Origin: Iamia sp035575815
GTDB taxonomy: Bacteria > Actinomycetota > Acidimicrobiia > Acidimicrobiales > Iamiaceae
Direction: 5' to 3'
DNA length: 64,000 nt
Assembly (NCBI RefSeq): GCF_035575815.1
Contig: NZ_DATLXO010000063.1
Location: forward strand, 1-64,000
The notes under the pieces were generated by a model, which saw nothing but the letters and a program-made list of their open reading frames with translations, did no database searches and was not told the origin of the DNA. The position numbers were made by a program, and so were the translations under genes. This document shows positions 17,306 to 24,813 of the stretch, piece after piece; position 1 is the stretch's first letter, and each line of letters begins with the position of its first letter.

Positions 17306-17668
17306 TCGGTCGCCACGCGCCCTGATGTCGGGCCTGCGGACAACGGCTGACGAGGGGTCCGAGGCGCGGCCGAGATCTGACCCGTCGTGGACCCGGTCGG
17401 GCTCGAAGAGGGGACGGCGCGCTGCGCATCGGCCTCCCATCCAGTGGGTCGGGATCCGGCGTGCACGCTTCTTGCGCCGGGATGCTGGGTTCGGCGCGGT
17501 GATCGGGCGCAAGAACGGCAGGAGTGGACAGCTGGCCGAGGATGAGGCGGGAAGGGTGCGACCGGCCGGCGCACGCAGCCGGGGAGGGTGCCCCGGGCCG
17601 CGCTCGGCGCGGCTCGCGGTCGATGGTGCATGCTGCGAGGCGCAGTCCGATCTCAGGAGGCAGGGCCC
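17306..17668. repeat. Intergenic region with a 10-bp perfect inverted repeat
   Basis: The gap is 363 nt without a convincing gene. TTCTTGCGCC (17469-17478) pairs perfectly with GGCGCAAGAA (17506-17515) around a 27-nt loop. On the complementary strand the loop reads GCCGAACCCAGCATCC, close to GCCGAACCCTGCACCC in the family-B repeat at 7562, so this is probably a third, inverted family-B copy and may terminate the upstream gene. The right end (17655-17660) is the AGGAGG ribosome-binding site of the next gene. Confidence 0.5.
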
Positions 17669-18376
17669 ATGGGTTTCCTCGACAAGGCCAAGGCGGCCGC
17701 CCAGCAGGCGGAGGCCAAGATGAACAGCGCCACCGCCAACGCGAACCAGGGCCAGCAGGGCCAGGTGGCTGACACCTGGCTCAAGGAGCTCGGCCAGTGG
17801 GCGTACGCCGATCGCATGGGTCGCGACCCGCGCGCTGCGGCCGAGGTCAACCTCCGCGTCCAGCAGCTCCAGCAGTGGGAGCAGCACAACGGCGCCCTGG
17901 TCCCCCTGCCCCTCGCGTCGCCGGGCGCTGCCCCGACTGCGCCGGCACCGGACCCAGGGGCGCTCGCCGATGCTCCGGCGGCCCCGATCCCGGGGACGTT
18001 CGGGCCTGCGGCGGATGGTCCGGCGGCCCCGATCCCGGGGACGTTCGGGCCTGCGGCGGATGGTCCGGGGGCGTCGATCCCGGGGACCTTCAGCCCGCCG
18101 GGCGACGCCCGCCCCACCCCGGTGCCAGCGGGCCCATCGGCAACGATCCCCCAACCGGCCGTGCCCACCCCGGGCCCCTCGCTCGGCCCGATGGCCCCCC
18201 CCGGCCCGGGCGAGCCCCTCACCCCCGCCCCGCCCCCGGCCGCCCCAACGGAGGCCGCCCCGCCTGCGCCACCGCTCGCACCTCTCGACGCCGAGCCGCC
18301 GACGGCTCCGATCCCACCGACCGAGCTGCCCTCGCCGTCCGGTCCGCCACGGGGGACCCCTTCGGCACCAGCCTGA
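17669..18376 (+). CDS. Pro/Ala-rich protein with a short conserved N-terminal region
   Basis: The 235-residue product starts MGFLDKAKAAAQQAEAKMN, an amphipathic helix style seen in small actinobacterial proteins, followed by VADTWLKELGQWAYADRMGRD (about residues 32-52). After residue 85 or so it is low-complexity Pro/Ala. There are two exact 15-residue repeats of APIPGTFGPAADGP type and a third diverged one, encoded by 45-bp tandem units at 17978-18022 and 18023-18067. ATG 17669 follows AGGAGG. The function is unknown; the tail is probably disordered. Confidence 0.7.
   Translation: MGFLDKAKAAAQQAEAKMNSATANANQGQQGQVADTWLKELGQWAYADRMGRDPRAAAEVNLRVQQLQQWEQHNGALVPLPLASPGAAPTAPAPDPGALADAPAAPIPGTFGPAADGPAAPIPGTFGPAADGPGASIPGTFSPPGDARPTPVPAGPSATIPQPAVPTPGPSLGPMAPPGPGEPLTPAPPPAAPTEAAPPAPPLAPLDAEPPTAPIPPTELPSPSGPPRGTPSAPA
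17978..18067 (+). repeat. 45-bp tandem duplication inside the Pro/Ala-rich gene
   Basis: Two adjacent 45-bp units are nearly identical, with a third diverged unit following from 18068. The unit length is a multiple of three, so the reading frame is kept. Confidence 0.8.
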
Positions 18377-18425
18377 ACGACAACGGCGGCGGCTGCGCCC
18401 CAGCGGGCCGCTCGGAGCGGTCCGG

Positions 18426-18431
18426 TAGCGT
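18426..18431 (+). promoter_or_regulatory. -10-like TAGCGT, 8 nt before dapB
   Basis: TAGCGT ends 8 nt before ATG 18440, and no Shine-Dalgarno sequence precedes the start. This fits leaderless transcription of dapB. Confidence 0.5.
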
Positions 18432-18439
18432 GCGCGCCC

Positions 18440-19243
18440 ATGGCCCTTCGCGTCGCAGTGTTCGGAGCCGGTGGACGGATGGGGAGCACCGTGTGCCGGG
18501 CCATCATCGATGATCCGGCCCTGGAGCTCGTCGCCGCCGTCGACCCCTTTCACGCCGGCATCGACCTGCGCCAGGTGACGCGCCTCGACACCGACCTGGT
18601 GGTGAGCTCCGACGCCCAGGCCCTGAGGACGTCCGATGCCCAGGTGGCGGTCGACTTCACCCTGATCGACGCGGCCCGCCAGAACCTGGCGTGGTGCGCC
18701 CGCCACGGGGTGCACGCCGTGGTGGGCACCAGCGGCTTCAGCGACGCGGATCTGGATCGGGCCCGGACGGCGTTCACGACCAGCAACTGCGTGATCGCTC
18801 CCAACTTCGCCGTCGGCGCGGTGCTGATGATGCACTTCGCCGAGCTCGCGGCTCCCTGGTTCGAGACCGCCGACATCGTCGAGACCCACCACGACGCCAA
18901 GGTCGACGCGCCGTCGGGCACAGCCGTGGCCACCGCCGAGCGGATGGCGGCGGCGTCATCGACGTGGGCCGACGACCCGACCACCAACCGCGTGCTCGAG
19001 GGCGCCCGAGGCGCGGAGCACGCCGGCATCCACCTCCACTCCCTGCGCGTGCGGGGCATGGTCGCCCACCAGGAGATCGTGCTGGGCACCACCGGCCAGT
19101 CACTCACGATCCGCCACGACAGCTACGACCGGGCCTCGTTCATGCCGGGCGTGGTGCTGGCCGTGAAGGCCGTCGCCGACCACCCGGGTGTCACCGTCGG
19201 CCTCGACCGCCTGCTCGGCCTCGAGCCGCCCGCCCCCGGTTAG
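18440..19243 (+). CDS. dapB: 4-hydroxy-tetrahydrodipicolinate reductase
   Basis: DapB reduces 4-hydroxy-tetrahydrodipicolinate with NAD(P)H in the diaminopimelate/lysine pathway. The 267-residue product has the nucleotide-binding loop GAGGRMG (residues 9-15), VDFT, GTSGF, and the catalytic block ETHHDAKVDAPSGTA, with His150/His151 and Lys154. The length is normal. dapA, dapF and dapC lie elsewhere in the window. Confidence 0.96.
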   Translation: MALRVAVFGAGGRMGSTVCRAIIDDPALELVAAVDPFHAGIDLRQVTRLDTDLVVSSDAQALRTSDAQVAVDFTLIDAARQNLAWCARHGVHAVVGTSGFSDADLDRARTAFTTSNCVIAPNFAVGAVLMMHFAELAAPWFETADIVETHHDAKVDAPSGTAVATAERMAAASSTWADDPTTNRVLEGARGAEHAGIHLHSLRVRGMVAHQEIVLGTTGQSLTIRHDSYDRASFMPGVVLAVKAVADHPGVTVGLDRLLGLEPPAPG

Positions 19244-19375
19244 CGGGTCACCGGGGCGAACTGGGGCGCCTCGTGGTCGCCCCTGCGTCCATCCCGTGCC
19301 CCAGGACCGAAGGGGCGGGTCAGGCCGCGCCGCACCTGCGCCGACCTCGGGCGGAGACCGGAGCGCCCTGCCGGT

Positions 19376-20173
19376 TCAGCCCGGGGGGCGAGGGGTCGGT
19401 CCGCGGCCGTCGACGGCGGGCACCTCTCCCGGCGCGGCCGGGCCGCCGGGTTCGGTGGCCTCGGCGGTGGCCGCCTCGGCCTCGATCTCGCTGATCTCCT
19501 CGTCGAGGTGGAGCAGGCCACCGACCTCTCCGCCGCCGGCGCGCCGGTCGCTCCACAGCGACAGGGCCAGCAGGCCGAGACTGATGCCGAACACGAGCGT
19601 CCGGTTCTCGGTGATCAAGCCGCGGAGCACGTCGAGGGGCTCGGACACCGAGTCGGTGACGAACCACAGGACGGTGAGGCGGGCCACCGTGCCCACCACG
19701 TTGAGGGCCACGAAGACCGGGACGGCCATGCCGCCGGCGCCGGCGAAGAGGCAGACGTAGTTGTTGGGGGCGATGAGGATCAGCGGGTACGAGGCCTTAC
19801 CGAACCACTTCTCGGCGCGGCGAGCGATCGGGCCGTAGGTGGCGCTGCGCTTCTCGATCCAGCGCACCCCGGCGTCGCCGTACCAGCGGCCGATCAGGAA
19901 GAACAGCGGGTCCGACGCGAGCAGCCGCACCGTGGCGATGCCGAAGAACGCCCACCACGCGAGCTCAGGCTTGGCCAGCACCAGGTTGCGGTTCCGGGAG
20001 TTGGCGGCGATGAACAGCTCGGGGTACCGGTCGAAGTTCGGCAGCAGCAGGGTGTCGCCGGCCAGGGCGAGCACGAAGAAACCGATGGCCGAGCCCACCA
20101 CCACGTTGCGGGCCAGGGGGCTGGGCGGGCCGCTCGGGCGGGTGGGCGCAGGAGCTGGGGCGTCGTCGGGCAA
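19376..20173 (-). CDS. DedA/VTT-domain membrane protein
   Basis: The product has several membrane segments and a central VTT (SNARE-associated/DedA) pattern: DPLFFLIGRWYGD, WFGKASYPLILIAPNNYVCLFAGAGGMAVPVFVALNVVGT and ARLTVLWFVTD. DedA proteins act in membrane homeostasis, and some flip undecaprenyl phosphate or phospholipids. The C-terminal 60 residues or so are acidic and disordered. The start is uncertain: TTG at 20173 leaves a 68-nt divergent promoter gap to the SURF1 gene, while ATG at 20266 would overlap that gene and adds a low-complexity N-terminus. Confidence 0.75.
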   Translation of the reverse strand: MPDDAPAPAPTRPSGPPSPLARNVVVGSAIGFFVLALAGDTLLLPNFDRYPELFIAANSRNRNLVLAKPELAWWAFFGIATVRLLASDPLFFLIGRWYGDAGVRWIEKRSATYGPIARRAEKWFGKASYPLILIAPNNYVCLFAGAGGMAVPVFVALNVVGTVARLTVLWFVTDSVSEPLDVLRGLITENRTLVFGISLGLLALSLWSDRRAGGGEVGGLLHLDEEISEIEAEAATAEATEPGGPAAPGEVPAVDGRGPTPRPPG

Positions 20174-20228
20174 GTCCCGATCATGCCAGTCGGACCGGGG
20201 GCGAGTGGAGCGGGCCGGGGTGGCTCCG

Positions 20229-20234
20229 TAGTGT
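20229..20234 (+). promoter_or_regulatory. -10-like TAGTGT, 7 nt before the SURF1 gene
   Basis: TAGTGT ends 7 nt before GTG 20242, and no Shine-Dalgarno sequence is present. It is the same architecture as at the TetR gene at 21929. Confidence 0.5.
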
Positions 20235-20241
20235 TCCCGTC

Positions 20242-21093
20242 GTGTACCGGTTCGCCCTGCGTCCATGGTGGATCGTCTCGCACCTCGTCGTGCTCGCCCT
20301 CGTCGTCTCGTTCGTGAGCCTCGGCCTGTGGCAGCTGCGTCGCCTCGATGAGGCGCGGGACCGCAACGTTCGCCTCGCCACCCGTCTGGCCCAGGCCGAG
20401 GTGCCCGTCGCCGACCTCGTGCCCGACGGTGCGCCCGAGGCGACCGCGGCGCAGGCGACCGAGCGGCGGGTGACGGCCACGGGCCGGTACCGCGCCGATG
20501 AGCAGGTGCTCATCCGAGGCCGCAGCCTCGACGATGCCCCCGGCTCGTGGGTCGTGGTGCCCCTCGAGCTCGACGACGGTCGCGTCGTGGCCGTGAACCG
20601 GGGCTGGATCCGCAACGACGGCCGCTTCCGCGCCGTGCCCGACACCTACGACGTCCCCGATGGCGAGGTCGAGGTCTCCGGTCTGCTCCACGGCTCCCAG
20701 GAGCGCGGCACGCTGGGGGCGACCGACCCGCCTGACGGGGTGCTGGAGAGCCTGGCGCGGGTCGATCTCGACCGTCTCGACCAGCAGGTCGACGGTGACC
20801 TGCTGCCGGTGTGGGTGCAGCTCACCGAGGCGGAGCTCGCCGCTCCCGATCCGTCGCCGACGCCCCTGGCCCCACCGGTCGTCAACGACGAGGGGTCGCA
20901 CCTGAGCTACGCGGTGCAGTGGTTCATCTTCGCGTCGATCGCGCTGGGCGGGTACCCGATGATCTTGCGCCGGGCGGCCCGGGAGCACGCCGGCGTACGC
21001 AGCTCCGACGACGCTCCCGGGCTCGACGAGCCCGACCCCGACGACCGGCCGTCGCCGGGCGACCCCCGCCTCGACGCCTCGACCGCCCCGTGA
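20242..21093 (+). CDS. SURF1-family cytochrome oxidase assembly protein
   Basis: SURF1 proteins sit in the cytoplasmic membrane and help insert haem a into cytochrome c oxidase. The 283-residue product has the two-helix layout: an N-terminal helix (WWIVSHLVVLALVVSFVSLGLWQLRRLDE), a central extracytoplasmic domain with GSWVVVPLELDDGRVVAVNRGWI and VEVSGLL, and a C-terminal helix SYAVQWFIFASIALGGY. These motifs match actinobacterial SURF1. The last 35 residues are acidic. Its TGA coincides with the left end of dispersed repeat copy 2. Confidence 0.93.
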   Translation: MYRFALRPWWIVSHLVVLALVVSFVSLGLWQLRRLDEARDRNVRLATRLAQAEVPVADLVPDGAPEATAAQATERRVTATGRYRADEQVLIRGRSLDDAPGSWVVVPLELDDGRVVAVNRGWIRNDGRFRAVPDTYDVPDGEVEVSGLLHGSQERGTLGATDPPDGVLESLARVDLDRLDQQVDGDLLPVWVQLTEAELAAPDPSPTPLAPPVVNDEGSHLSYAVQWFIFASIALGGYPMILRRAAREHAGVRSSDDAPGLDEPDPDDRPSPGDPRLDASTAP

Positions 21094-21169
21094 GCGAGCG
21101 AAGCGAGCGAACCAGACAGCACGGGCTCTCTGGCGGCGGAGCCTGCGGAGCCGGCAGCGCTCATTGGTG
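21090..21169 (+). repeat. Dispersed 'SERSERT-type' repeat, copy 2
   Basis: The copy begins GTGAGCGAGCGAAGCGAGCG on the SURF1 stop codon, continues AACCAGACAGCACGGGCTCT and CTGGCGGCGGAGCCTGCGGA, and ends GCCGGCAGCGCTCATTGGTG. It is identical to copy 3 (21221) over the first 63 nt or so apart from the first base. An ATG or GTG placed on its first base reads SERSERTRQHGLSGGGACGA. Confidence 0.85.
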
Positions 21170-21220
21170 CCCGGCGATGCGATCTCGGCCCGATGTGACC
21201 CACGACGGGATGGTGCGCCA

Positions 21221-21284
21221 ATGAGCGAGCGAAGCGAGCGAACCAGACAGCACGGGCTCTCTGGCGGCGGAGCCTGCGGAGCCG
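21221..21284 (+). repeat. Dispersed 'SERSERT-type' repeat, copy 3, providing a start codon
   Basis: Copy 3 lies 51 nt after copy 2 and begins ATGAGCGAGCGAAGCGAGCG. The base change G to A turns the GTGA seen at stop codons into an ATG that opens the TetR reading frame. It ends at GCGGAGCCG, where similarity to copy 2 stops. Confidence 0.85.
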
Positions 21285-21901
21285 CCGGGGACGACCCCCT
21301 CGACGTGCGCACCCGCATCCTGGTCGCGGCGGTGGACCAGGCCGGGTCCTCCGGGCTCGCCCGACTCCGCGTGGATGACGTCGCCCGGCGGGCGGGGGTG
21401 GCCCGGGCCACGGTGTACCGGCACTTCCCCGGCGGCCGCGAACAGGTGACGGCCGAGGCGGTCACCTTCGAGGTGGCGCGCTTCCTCATCGCCCTCGTCG
21501 CTCTGATCGACGACATCGCCGACCTGGCCGGCCGACTCGAGCAGGGCATCAGCCGGGGCCGGGTGCTGATGGCCGAGCACGCGGTGATCCAGCGCGTCGT
21601 CGACACCGAGCCCGAGCGTCTCCTGCCCCACCTCAGCCAGAGCGCCCCGCTGGTGCAGGCCGCGGTGCGCGACCACCTCCGGCCGCACCTCGAGGCGGCG
21701 GATCTGGTTCCGGGCACCGACCCGGAGGAGGCGGCCGATTGGCTGGGCCGCAACGTCCTGTCGTTCCTCATGGCCAGCGGTGGGTGGGACCTCGACGACC
21801 CCGACGCGGTGCGACGCCTGGTCCGCGACAACCTGCTCGCCGGCATCCTCGCCGCGCCCGTCGCGCCCGCCGCCGGGTGTGACCGACGACCGTCGCAATG
21901 A
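21221..21901 (+). CDS. TetR-family transcriptional regulator 1
   Basis: A TetR-type repressor with an N-terminal helix-turn-helix: TRILVAAVDQAGSSGLARLRV, then DDVARRAGVARATVYRHFPG, the canonical recognition helix. The ligand domain is the rest of the 226 residues. From ATG 21221 the first 22 residues (MSERSERTRQHGL...) are encoded by a dispersed repeat; GTG 21305, just before the HTH, may be the ancestral start. A second TetR gene and a diiron protein follow in the same direction. The stop (21899-21901) overlaps the inverted repeat in front of the next gene. Confidence 0.88.
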   Translation: MSERSERTRQHGLSGGGACGAAGDDPLDVRTRILVAAVDQAGSSGLARLRVDDVARRAGVARATVYRHFPGGREQVTAEAVTFEVARFLIALVALIDDIADLAGRLEQGISRGRVLMAEHAVIQRVVDTEPERLLPHLSQSAPLVQAAVRDHLRPHLEAADLVPGTDPEEAADWLGRNVLSFLMASGGWDLDDPDAVRRLVRDNLLAGILAAPVAPAAGCDRRPSQ

Positions 21902-21925
21902 GACAACCCTCGTCGTAACGTCTCA
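21899..21925. promoter_or_regulatory. Inverted repeat TGAGAC-N15-GTCTCA overlapping a -10 box; candidate TetR operator
   Basis: TGAGAC (21899-21904) and GTCTCA (21920-21925) are perfect inverted half-sites. The second overlaps the -10-like TAACGT (21916-21921), which ends 7 nt before GTG 21929. A repressor bound here would block transcription of the second TetR gene and the diiron gene. Which of the two TetR proteins binds is unknown. Confidence 0.5.
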
Positions 21926-21928
21926 CCT

Positions 21929-22579
21929 GTGGCCCCGTCCGCGGTCGTGACGACCTCTTCCCAGGAGCGTGCTCTCGACGCCGCGGTCGAGCTCGTGGCC
22001 CGCTGGGGCGTCACCAAGACCACCCTGGGCGACGTGGCCCGCGCCGCCGCCATGAGCCGGGCGACGCTGTACCGGTGCTTCCCGGGGGGCAAGGACGAGC
22101 TCTTCGACCTGCTCGCCCAGCGCGAGGTGGCGCGGCTCCTCGGTGCCGTGGCCGACGCCGTCGACGCCGCCGGCGACCTGCCCACCGCCCTCGCCGCCGG
22201 GCTCCACGCCGCGGCTCGCGCCTTCGACGGCCACGCCGCGCTGCGCTTCGTGCTCGACCACGAGCCCGACCTGGCGACCGCGGTGCTCGGCTTCGCCGAG
22301 ATGGACCGCCTGTTGCGGGTCGTGCGCCGGGCCCTGGCTCCCCACCTGGTGCGCTTCCTCGACGCTCCCGACGCGGGGTGGGCCGCCGAGTGGCTCGCCC
22401 GCGTGTTCCTCTCGGCCCTGGTCAGCCCGACCCCGGCGTTCCATCTGGCCGACCCCGAGGTCTGCCACCGACTGGTGCGCCGCTACCTCGCCCCCGCCTT
22501 CGCCGCCCGGTCGACCGCCCCGGTCGACCGAGGCACCGTCCCATCGCACGCCGCTTCCCCGCCCGTCCCGATCCACTAG
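21929..22579 (+). CDS. TetR-family transcriptional regulator 2
   Basis: A 216-residue TetR protein. The HTH reads ALDAAVELVARWGVTKTTLG, then DVARAAAMSRATLYRCFPGG (about residues 15-55), and the C-terminal domain is all-helical. It starts with GTG 21929 right after a -10-like box, so it is probably leaderless. It ends 9 nt before the diiron-protein start, and the two are likely one transcription unit. Local pairing suggests it controls the diiron gene and itself. Confidence 0.9.
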   Translation: MAPSAVVTTSSQERALDAAVELVARWGVTKTTLGDVARAAAMSRATLYRCFPGGKDELFDLLAQREVARLLGAVADAVDAAGDLPTALAAGLHAAARAFDGHAALRFVLDHEPDLATAVLGFAEMDRLLRVVRRALAPHLVRFLDAPDAGWAAEWLARVFLSALVSPTPAFHLADPEVCHRLVRRYLAPAFAARSTAPVDRGTVPSHAASPPVPIH

Positions 22580-22588
22580 GAGCCCGCC

Positions 22589-23746
22589 ATGTCCACGACC
22601 GACGCCACCCCCCAAGCCATGTCCTCCACCCAGGACATCATCGGCCGCGCCGATGCCAACGACCTGGCCGAGATCCTGTCCATCACCAACACCGACGTGC
22701 ACGCCACGATCCGCGCCGTCGAGGACAACGCGGACGCCATCTTCACCTGGAACTACAACAAGGGTGAGCGCAAGCCGCTCGAGAAGCTCTACGAGAAGGC
22801 CAAGACCTCACAGTGGAACGGCGAGACCGACCTGCCGTGGGAGCTCGACGTCGACGTCGAGGCCGTGGTCGCGGCGAACGCGGCGGCCGGGCTCGCCATC
22901 GACGCCGACATGGACGTCAGCGGCACCCCGTTCGAGAAGTGGGGCGACAAGGAGTGGCTCGAGCTGGGGATCGAGAGCCAGGCCTGGACCCTCAGCCAGT
23001 TCCTCCACGGTGAGCAGGGCGCTCTGCTCTGCACCGCGAAGATCGTCGAGACGGTGCCGTGGATCGACGCCAAGTACTACGCCGCCACCCAGGTGATGGA
23101 CGAGGCCCGCCACGTCGAGGTCTTCGCCAAGTACCTCAACACCAAGCTCGAGGGCAGCTACCCGATCAACGCCCACCTCGGACTGCTGCTCGACGACATC
23201 GTCACCGAGAGCCGTTGGGACATGACCTACCTCGGCATGCAGATCATGGTCGAGGGCCTGGCCCTCGCCGCCTTCGGGTTCATGCACCAGATGACCACCG
23301 AGCCTCTGTTGAAGAAGCTGCTGCGGTACGTCATGAGCGACGAGGCCCGCCACGTGGCCTTCGGCGTTCTCACCCTCAAGGAGTACTACGGAGAGCTGAA
23401 CGCGGCGGAGCTGCGAGAGCGTCAGGAGTTCGCCTTCGAGGCCGCGGTGCGCATGCGGGACCGCTTCATGCAGCAGGAGGTGTGGGAGCGCATGGGCGTG
23501 AAGCCCGCCGAGGTGCTCCCCCTCGTGCAGCAGGCCCCCTCACGGCAGCTGTTCCAGCAGATGCTGTTCACCAAGATCGTCCCGAACTGCAAGAAGCTGG
23601 GCCTGCTCGACGCCGGCGACGGCTGGCTGCGTCAGAAGTTCGGCGAGATCGGCGTCATCCAGTTCGAGGACCTCGCGGATACCGGCGAGGAGTACGAGAT
23701 GTTCGCCCTGGCCGAGGGCGAGGCCAACAGCGGCGTGAAGGGCTGA
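22589..23746 (+). CDS. Ferritin-like diiron protein (oxygenase/desaturase type)
   Basis: The 385-residue product has a full set of diiron-carboxylate ligands in the four-helix arrangement: Glu142 (LHGEQGALL), Glu172 and His175 (MDEARHVEVF), Glu222 (MVEGLALAAF), and Glu252 and His255 (SDEARHVAFG). This is the E..ExxH..E..ExxH pattern of ribonucleotide-reductase-R2-like and AurF-like oxygenases. Its length excludes simple ferritin. The substrate is unknown; control by TetR proteins suggests a lipid or other hydrophobic substrate. ATG 22589 follows AGGAG at good spacing, 9 nt behind the second TetR gene. Confidence 0.88.
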   Translation: MSTTDATPQAMSSTQDIIGRADANDLAEILSITNTDVHATIRAVEDNADAIFTWNYNKGERKPLEKLYEKAKTSQWNGETDLPWELDVDVEAVVAANAAAGLAIDADMDVSGTPFEKWGDKEWLELGIESQAWTLSQFLHGEQGALLCTAKIVETVPWIDAKYYAATQVMDEARHVEVFAKYLNTKLEGSYPINAHLGLLLDDIVTESRWDMTYLGMQIMVEGLALAAFGFMHQMTTEPLLKKLLRYVMSDEARHVAFGVLTLKEYYGELNAAELRERQEFAFEAAVRMRDRFMQQEVWERMGVKPAEVLPLVQQAPSRQLFQQMLFTKIVPNCKKLGLLDAGDGWLRQKFGEIGVIQFEDLADTGEEYEMFALAEGEANSGVKG

Positions 23747-23845
23747 GGGCCCCCGCCCCGGGCGCCCGCCCGGCGATCAGCGCATCGCCGGGCCGACATC
23801 GACAGGTAGGGTCACCCTGATGTTCTCTGCCTTCCCACGTCGTTG

Positions 23846-24730
23846 ATGGCCCGCTTCGGGCGGGTGATCACCGCCATGGCCACCCCGTTCACCCCCGAGG
23901 GTGAGCTCGATGCCAAGGGCGCGGCGGACCTGGCCCGGTGGCTCGTCGCCCACGGCAACGACGGCCTCGTCGTCGCCGGCACCACCGGCGAGAGCCCGGT
24001 GCTGACCGACGACGAGCGCATCGAGCTCTTCGGTTCGGTGCGCGCCGCGGTCGACGTGCCGCTCATCGCCGGCGCCACCACCAACGACACCGCCCACAGC
24101 GTGGCCATGACCCGGGCCGCAGCCGAGGTCGGAGTCGACGCCGTCCTGGCCGTGACGCCGTACTACAACAAGCCGTCCCAGGCCGGTCTGGCCGCTCACT
24201 TCCGGGCCGTGGCCGCCGCGTCGGACCTGCCGGTCATGCTGTACGACGTCCCCGGGCGCACCGGGCGCAAGATCGCCACCGACACCATCGTCACCCTCGC
24301 CCGGGAGGTGCCCACCATCGTCGCCCTGAAGGACGCCGGCGGCGACCCGGCGGCCACCGCCCGCGTGGTCGCCGAGACCCCTGATGACTTCGAGGTCTAC
24401 AGCGGCGACGAGCCCCTGACCCTCGGCTTCCTCGCCTACGGCGCCGTGGGCGTCGTCGGGGTGTCCAGCCACTGGACGGCGGCGCTCCAGGCCGAGATGG
24501 TCACCGCCTTTGAGGCCGGCGACGTGGCGACGGCGCGGCGCATCAACGCCCGGCTCCTGCCCTCGTATGCCTACATGAACACCGACGACTGCGTGTTCTC
24601 TCAGGCGGTCAAGGTGATGATGGCCGAGCTCGGTGTCCCCGTGGGCGAGTGCCGGCTGCCCCTCGGCCCCGCACCGGCGGGCACCGCGGACCGAGCCGCC
24701 GCCGTCGCCGCCGAGATCGGGCTCGTCTGA
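23846..24730 (+). CDS. dapA: 4-hydroxy-tetrahydrodipicolinate synthase
   Basis: DapA condenses pyruvate with aspartate semialdehyde. The 294-residue product has GTTGES (residues 45-50), TPYYNKPSQ, LYDVPGRTG with Tyr133, and the Schiff-base lysine Lys162 in VALKDAGG. ATG 23846 is chosen over the overlapping TTG 23843. It is the first of the dapA-rnj-ftsK group known from other actinobacteria, here separated from rnj by a gene on the opposite strand. Confidence 0.96.
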   Translation: MARFGRVITAMATPFTPEGELDAKGAADLARWLVAHGNDGLVVAGTTGESPVLTDDERIELFGSVRAAVDVPLIAGATTNDTAHSVAMTRAAAEVGVDAVLAVTPYYNKPSQAGLAAHFRAVAAASDLPVMLYDVPGRTGRKIATDTIVTLAREVPTIVALKDAGGDPAATARVVAETPDDFEVYSGDEPLTLGFLAYGAVGVVGVSSHWTAALQAEMVTAFEAGDVATARRINARLLPSYAYMNTDDCVFSQAVKVMMAELGVPVGECRLPLGPAPAGTADRAAAVAAEIGLV

Positions 24731-24813
24731 CCGCGACGTGACCCGGGCCCGGGCCGCAGGCGCGCGACCGTTGCGCCCTCCCGTACGAGCTCTTGCGGTC
24801 TTCCGGCGGTGCC

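Noticed and set aside
17325..17723. 132-codon plus-strand frame before the Pro/Ala-rich gene
   Set aside because: Composition is that of random high-GC sequence. It runs through the 17469-17515 hairpin and overlaps the better-supported ATG 17669 with its AGGAGG.
19278..19317. CGCCCCT/AGGGGCG inverted repeat between convergent dapB and the DedA-like gene as a terminator
   Set aside because: A 7-bp stem with a 26-nt loop in GC-rich DNA is too weak to call.
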